Source of the DNA: Martelella mediterranea DSM 17316 | GTDB taxonomy: Bacteria; Pseudomonadota; Alphaproteobacteria; Rhizobiales; Rhizobiaceae | DNA length: 64,000 bases | NCBI RefSeq assembly: GCF_002043005.1 | Contig: NZ_CP020331.1 | Coordinates: 496,001 to 560,000, forward strand | Direction of reading: 5' to 3' | Notes under the pieces: generated by a model | What the model was told of the DNA's origin: nothing | The model's database searches: none | The model's input: the letters and a program-made list of their open reading frames with translations, nothing else | Translations under genes and position numbers: made by a program | Shown: positions 61,638 through 64,000 of the stretch, piece by piece | How positions within the stretch are numbered: position 1 is the stretch's first letter | Layout: each line of letters begins with the position of its first letter

Positions 61638-62054
61638 TTATTGCGGGGACCGTTCCGGCATGAGTTGATCGAGGGTCACCTCGGCAAACTGCGCCAGAAA
61701 CAGCGATTCCGCCTGTTCCATCGTGTCTGAAAGCGCCGCGTTGACGCGCTCCTGAACCTTGCAATCAGGATGCTCGCTGCGGTTTCCGATGGCGAACAAA
61801 GTGGGCCGACCAAGGGCCTCGTAGACGGAGAGCAGCGTGATCTGGTGGAGCGGCCGCGCAAGTTGCCAGCCGCCGCCGTGGCCCTTGCCGGATTTGACAT
61901 GGCCGGCCTCGCGCAGGCCCGCCATCGTCCGGCGGAACACGGCCGGGTTGGTGCCCATGTTTTTTGCCAGCGCCGCCGAGGTCAGCGGCTTGTCGACCTG
62001 GCCCATATGCAGCAGCACGTGCAGCACATCCGACAGGCGGGTATCCTTGTTCAT
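61638..62054 (-). CDS. Rrf2-family transcriptional regulator
   Basis: A 138-residue winged-helix protein. TRLSDVLHVLLHMGQVDKPL, TSAALAKNMGTNPAVFRRTM and KSGKGHGGGWQLARP are the Rrf2 core. It has only one Cys (PDCKVQ), so it cannot hold an IscR-type cluster by itself; it resembles the YwnA/NsrR-like cluster-free subgroup. It is divergent from a methyltransferase gene with mirrored half-sites between, so it likely represses both. Confidence 0.9.
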   Translation of the reverse strand: MNKDTRLSDVLHVLLHMGQVDKPLTSAALAKNMGTNPAVFRRTMAGLREAGHVKSGKGHGGGWQLARPLHQITLLSVYEALGRPTLFAIGNRSEHPDCKVQERVNAALSDTMEQAESLFLAQFAEVTLDQLMPERSPQ

Positions 62055-62077
62055 CCTGCATTTGCTCCATGGTTTTT

Positions 62078-62134
62078 ATGTATCAGTTGTTGATGCATGA
62101 AATCGGACCTGATATGTAGCTCCAACTGATACAT
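62078..62134. promoter_or_regulatory. Rrf2 operator, split 12-bp inverted repeat
   Basis: ATGTATCAGTTG (62078-62089) and CAACTGATACAT (62123-62134) are exact inverses separated by 33 bases in the divergent gap, with a degenerate CTGATATGTA between. This fits two regulator dimers, one over each promoter. Confidence 0.7.
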
Positions 62135-62148
62135 ATCATGAGGTCGCG

Positions 62149-62880
62149 ATGTCCAGCACAGACAGTTTCTTTTCAGCCGGTTCGCCCGCGGCGAGAGAGC
62201 CAACGGCAGGCGCAAAGGCCTTCACCGATCCGGGCGCGGTATCATCCTATGTCAGCGATACGCCCAGAAAGGTGCCCGGTCTGACCGATCTGCACCGCAT
62301 GACCACACTTCTGCTCGACGAGCACGCGCCGGAGGCCGCCCATATTCTGGTGGTCGGCGCTGGCGGCGGCCTGGAACTGAAAGCGATGGCGGAAGCGCGG
62401 CCCGGCTGGCGGTTTGACGGCGTCGATCCCTCGGCAGCGATGCTGGATATCGCCCGGAGGGTAACCGCGCCTCATGCCGAGCGGATCGCGCTTCTCGAAG
62501 GGACCGTCGATCAAACCGGGGCCGGCCCTTACGATGGTGCGACATGCCTGCTCACCCTGCATTTCCTCGACAGGGAGGCGCGCCTGCATACGTTGAGGGA
62601 AATCCGTCGCCGCTTGAAGCCGGGCGGCGTGATCGTGGTCGGGCACCACGCCGCACCTGACGGGAATGCCGGGCTCTGGCTGGAGCGTTCCGCCGCCTTC
62701 GCCAATCGTGCCGATGCCGATCGCGTTGGCGCGGCCGCATCGGCAAGGGCGATGCGCGCGCACTTGCCGCTCCTTGCGCCAGACGAGGAAGAAGCGCTGT
62801 TGCGGGAAGCCGGTTTTTCGGCGCCGGCCTTGTTCTATGCCGCCTTCTCGTTTCGCGGCTGGGTCGCAATCGCCGGCTGA
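62149..62880 (+). CDS. Class I SAM-dependent methyltransferase
   Basis: A 243-residue protein with motif I ILVVGAGGGLELKAMAEARP, motif II FDGVDPSAAMLDIARRV and later GATCLLTLHFLDREARLHTL, LKPGGVIVVGHH. This is the standard Methyltransf_25-type fold. The target could be a small molecule; no specificity signal is visible. It is probably controlled by the divergent Rrf2 regulator. GAGG precedes the ATG. Confidence 0.9.
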   Translation: MSSTDSFFSAGSPAAREPTAGAKAFTDPGAVSSYVSDTPRKVPGLTDLHRMTTLLLDEHAPEAAHILVVGAGGGLELKAMAEARPGWRFDGVDPSAAMLDIARRVTAPHAERIALLEGTVDQTGAGPYDGATCLLTLHFLDREARLHTLREIRRRLKPGGVIVVGHHAAPDGNAGLWLERSAAFANRADADRVGAAASARAMRAHLPLLAPDEEEALLREAGFSAPALFYAAFSFRGWVAIAG

Positions 62881-62952
62881 CGGTCGCCGCGATCGCGCGA
62901 AAGCCGGTGCGGCGTCGATCAAGCTCTACGATTTCGCCTGTGATCCCGGCGG

Positions 62953-63354
62953 CTAGGCCGCCTTCTCCGGAATGCGGGCAATCACCTTGATTTCCACGTC
63001 GAAGCCGGCAAGCCAGTTGACGCCGACGGCGGTCCAGTTCGGGTAGGGCGCTTCGGGAAACACCTCGTTCTTGACCTCCATGAAGTCTGCGAACTGGCGT
63101 TCGGGGTCGGTGTGAAAGCTCGTCACGTCGACGATGTCCTCAAGTCCGCATCCGGCGGACGCCAGGACCGCCTTCAGGTTGGTGAAAGCCTGCCGCGCCT
63201 GTTGCCGGTAGTCCGGTTCCGGGCTGCCATCGGCACGGCTGCCGACCTGGCCGGATACGAAAAGAAGGTCGCCCGACCGGATGGCCGCGGAATAGCCGTG
63301 GGCCTCGTAAAGGGCGTGTCGGTCGGCGGGGAAGACGGGTTCTGGCTTGGTCAT
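62953..63354 (-). CDS. RidA/YjgF-family imine deaminase-like protein
   Basis: A 133-residue RidA-family protein (YSAAIRSGDLLFVSGQVGSR, FTNLKAVLASAGCGLEDIVD, VTSFHTDPERQ, PNWTAVGVNWLAG). Active RidA has an Arg near residue 105 (PARxx motif) that binds the carboxylate; here the region reads AVGVNWLAG without it. So it is a Rid subgroup protein and enamine deaminase activity is doubtful. ATG 63354 with GGAG upstream was chosen over the longer frame. It is divergent from a TetR gene with tandem palindromes between. Confidence 0.88.
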   Translation of the reverse strand: MTKPEPVFPADRHALYEAHGYSAAIRSGDLLFVSGQVGSRADGSPEPDYRQQARQAFTNLKAVLASAGCGLEDIVDVTSFHTDPERQFADFMEVKNEVFPEAPYPNWTAVGVNWLAGFDVEIKVIARIPEKAA

Positions 63355-63407
63355 TGTCTGGCTCCACTGGCTGGCATGTTTCGGACTTCTCAGTCTGCGC
63401 GTGAAAT

Positions 63408-63452
63408 GATATACGCAACGTATGTCAAATAGTACACATACGCGGCGTATGT
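63408..63452. promoter_or_regulatory. Tandem TetR operators
   Basis: GATATACG...CGTATGTC (63408-63426) and ACATACGC-G-GCGTATGT (63436-63452) are two palindromes with the same GTATGT half-site, between the RidA and TetR genes. They point to repression of both divergent promoters. Confidence 0.75.
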
Positions 63453-63490
63453 CAACAGGTGCGCGCCAGCGTTGGAAGGCGGAGCACGAT

Positions 63491-64000
63491 ATGGCCTCTA
63501 TGACCCGATCCGAGATGATGGAACAAACCCGCGCCAAGCTGATTGCCGCAGCGCGGCGGGCCTTTGCGGAAAAAGGTTTCGCCGCCGCATCCATGGACGA
63601 TCTGACGGCGGCCGCGGGACTGACCCGCGGCGCGCTCTACCATAATTTCGGCGACAAGAAGGGGTTGCTGGCGGCCGTGGTGGCGCAGGTCGACGGCGAG
63701 ATCGCGGCGCGGGCGCGGGAGGCGAGCCGGCATATGGAGGGTGCGTGGGAGGCGCTTCTGGCAGAGGGAGTCGCCTATATCGAACTGTCGCTCGAACCCG
63801 AGGTTCAGCGCATTGTCCTGCTGGACGGTCCCGCCTTTCTCGGCGATCCGTCGCACTGGCCCAGCCAGAGCGCCTGCCTTGAGGAGACCAAATCGGTCCT
63901 CGCCAAGCTGATCGACGCCGGCATCGTCAAAAAGGTGGACGTCGAGGCGGCCGCGCGATTGCTGAACGGGGCGGCGCTCAATGCGGCGCTCTGGGTGTCG
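63491..64000 (+). CDS. TetR-family transcriptional regulator, cut by window end
   Basis: Starts at ATG 63491 (MASMTRSEMMEQTRAKLIAA) with AAGGCGGAG upstream and runs open to the last base, giving 170 residues so far. The HTH is complete: ASMDDLTAAAGLTRGALYHN, FGDKKGLLAAVVAQ. The C-terminal domain (MEGAWEALLAEGVAYIELSL) matches the TetR C-terminal type often found next to RidA genes. It is incomplete at the 3' end because of the window edge, not because of mutation. Likely regulates the RidA gene. Confidence 0.9.
   Translation, partial: MASMTRSEMMEQTRAKLIAAARRAFAEKGFAAASMDDLTAAAGLTRGALYHNFGDKKGLLAAVVAQVDGEIAARAREASRHMEGAWEALLAEGVAYIELSLEPEVQRIVLLDGPAFLGDPSHWPSQSACLEETKSVLAKLIDAGIVKKVDVEAAARLLNGAALNAALWVS

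Overview
The window reads as the chromosome (or a large replicon) of a GC-rich alphaproteobacterium, most likely of the order Hyphomicrobiales (Rhizobiales). The basis is gene style: many LysR, HxlR and ROK regulators paired with transporters, a smoEFGKS-like polyol operon, opine-oxidase-like flavoprotein operons, HigBA, an IS630 copy, and giant glycine-rich autotransporters with AQSIGGGGG repeats of the kind seen in Rhizobiales. Genus cannot be fixed from sequence alone. No rRNA, tRNA, CRISPR or phage genes were seen.

Region 1 (1-26.8 kb) is dominated by three separate sulfatase modules. Module A is a LysR regulator divergent from a sulfatase followed by a TctCBA tripartite tricarboxylate-type transporter and a Gfo/Idh/MocA dehydrogenase. 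Module B is a ROK repressor, a SsuCBA/TauCBA-like ABC importer and a second sulfatase. Module C, on the minus strand, is IclR, a carbohydrate-type binding protein, two permeases, a third sulfatase, a UgpC/SmoK-like ATPase and a SmoS-like polyol dehydrogenase. All three sulfatases keep the C-x-P-x-R formylglycine site and none has a signal peptide. The picture is import of intact organosulfates followed by cytoplasmic desulfation. Between modules A and B lie a higBA toxin-antitoxin pair, a LysR/SDR pair, an HxlR/NmrA pair whose NmrA gene is split by an IS630 element, and remnants of two lost genes.

Region 2 (27-41 kb) holds a marR-emrB-emrA-like efflux operon and two large autotransporters on the minus strand. 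One has 2245 residues with about 20 glycine-rich repeats. The other has 1223 residues and carries a predicted endonuclease/exonuclease/phosphatase (EEP) domain as passenger.

Region 3 (41-52 kb) is an amino-acid or imino-acid utilisation island. A divergent LysR and an ABC binding protein face a long minus-strand gene set: a three-part flavoprotein dehydrogenase, an aldehyde dehydrogenase, DapB- and DapA-like proteins, a polar-amino-acid permease and ATPase, and a saccharopine/lysine-6-dehydrogenase-like enzyme. Biosynthesis-type DapA and DapB inside a catabolic operon, with the DapB copy lacking the usual first catalytic histidine, is the strongest candidate for an undescribed pathway.

Region 4 (52-64 kb) contains two exported proteins of unknown role (one of YwqK/MORN-type repeats), a divergent DUF2207 membrane protein, and a run of small regulator-enzyme pairs (AraC/SDR, TetR/NAD-epimerase, Rrf2/methyltransferase, RidA/TetR), several with clear palindromic operators. 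The last TetR gene runs off the window edge.
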